The notes under the pieces are model-generated. The model was given only the letters and a program-made list of their open reading frames with translations, did no database searches and was not told the origin of the DNA. From Paralcaligenes sp039935015 (GTDB lineage: Bacteria > Pseudomonadota > Gammaproteobacteria > Burkholderiales > Burkholderiaceae_B), in assembly GCA_039935015.1 (NCBI GenBank), contig JBDTLC010000126.1, positions 1 through 5,134 of the forward strand: a stretch of DNA of 5,134 nt, written 5' to 3'. The position numbers were made by a program, and so were the translations under genes. Of the stretch, positions 4,613 to 5,134 are shown one piece after another. The first letter of the stretch is position 1. Each line of letters starts with the position of its first letter.

Positions 4613-5134
4613 TTAAGACGCCTGCTGATAATAAATATTCTGCGGATGCCGCACTTCAACAAAGAAGAACCAGCGTTCGGCGAGCAGGCCAGCGTACTGG
4701 ACGACGAATGCAAAAAGCAACAACACAATGGGTGCTGGTAAAAACAGCGACAATACCAGCAATATGAACGGTACAAGGAACGCAGCGAGCAAAAAACCGT
4801 ACTTGACCGTTTGTAGCGTGCGAGGAGATTTGCCGTGGAAAAATTCTCGCATGTTGAATGCGCTGCCAGTAAAGCCGCGAGACTTCTGAACCACTTTCTG
4901 CGCAGAGATGCCCGTGGCGCTTTGCACTGTCGACTTCGGATGCAACCCGGCATTGCGCGTGAGCGAAGCGAGCCGAGACAAGCACCCGCCTACCGTCAAC
5001 ACACATGCGCAAAGCGCCAGGGTCGTTACAAGCGGCGGGGCGAAACATGCGGCACACAGCGCCGCTAGAGTGAAACCCGATGCACACCCCAGCAATACAA
5101 AATTGACCATCGTTAAAGGGCTTGCCCATTCCTG
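4613..5134 (-). CDS. dmsC: DmsC-type membrane anchor subunit of a molybdoenzyme (C-terminal part, runs off the right edge)
   Basis: Quinone-interacting integral membrane subunit of a complex iron-sulfur molybdoenzyme, such as DMSO reductase or a SoeABC-type sulfite dehydrogenase. Read on the minus strand, 173 residues are visible and the frame stays open to the window edge, so the Met at 5108-5110 is internal: before it the sequence reads EWASPLT, typical of the family. Four of the usual eight spans are present (visible residues about 8-31, 34-52, 112-131, 134-155). Family signatures are HPKSTVQSATGI (65-76), MREFFHG (95-101), the ERW motif (153-155) and HPQNIYYQ (163-170) near the C-terminus. 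The TAA at 4613-4615 faces the oxidase operon's stop 19 nt away. The catalytic and Fe-S genes would lie to the right. The sequence alone does not separate DmsC, SoeC and related anchors. Confidence 0.85.
   Translation of the reverse strand, partial: QEWASPLTMVNFVLLGCASGFTLAALCAACFAPPLVTTLALCACVLTVGGCLSRLASLTRNAGLHPKSTVQSATGISAQKVVQKSRGFTGSAFNMREFFHGKSPRTLQTVKYGFLLAAFLVPFILLVLSLFLPAPIVLLLFAFVVQYAGLLAERWFFFVEVRHPQNIYYQQAS

Noticed and set aside
4656..5129. Second minus-strand open frame overlapping dmsC
   Set aside because: The overlapping frame carries the DmsC family motifs and four membrane spans; this one has none.

Overview
The window reads as chromosome of a betaproteobacterium, probably Burkholderiales and perhaps Alcaligenaceae-like. 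This rests on the flavour of the proteins (an NMT1/THI5-type binding protein beside an FCD-type GntR regulator, a variant cbb3-oxidase cluster, a DmsC-like anchor) and on moderate GC. It is an inference from family resemblance, not a marker-gene assignment. No RNA gene, mobile element, CRISPR array or origin was seen.

Left part (1-1335): a divergent pair. On the minus strand is the N-terminal 149 codons of a periplasmic ABC-transporter substrate-binding protein of the NMT1/THI5 type, running off the left edge. On the plus strand is a complete FCD-family GntR regulator. The 233-bp divergent spacer holds a 14-bp near-palindrome over the likely promoter of the binding-protein gene, plus a cluster of GACCAGCT repeats. 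The likely reading is a ligand-responsive regulator controlling the uptake gene and possibly itself.

Middle part (1336-4593): a 216-nt spacer containing two inverted repeats, then a tight four-gene plus-strand operon for a non-canonical C-family (cbb3-type) heme-copper oxidase. The order is a catalytic subunit I (ccoN-like, 470 aa, all six metal-ligand histidines and the active-site tyrosine recognisable), a CcoO-like membrane cytochrome c fused through an Ala/Pro/Thr linker to a second monoheme cytochrome c domain (327 aa), a 55-aa single-span protein with a Met/His-rich N-terminus in the position where ccoQ normally lies, and a 149-aa protein with an Ig-like N-terminal region and one C-terminal membrane span. 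There is no diheme CcoP and no ccoG/H/I/S gene in the window. Electrons would plausibly enter through the two c-hemes, pass to low-spin heme b, and then reach the heme b3/CuB centre for oxygen reduction.

Right part (4613-5134): a minus-strand gene, convergent with the oxidase operon and only 19 nt from it, encodes the C-terminal 173 residues of a DmsC-type membrane anchor of a molybdoenzyme (DMSO reductase or sulfite dehydrogenase type). It continues past the right edge.

The most interesting item is the compact oxidase operon: fused c-type subunits, two small uncharacterised membrane proteins, and a glutamine where standard CcoN carries a conserved glutamate.
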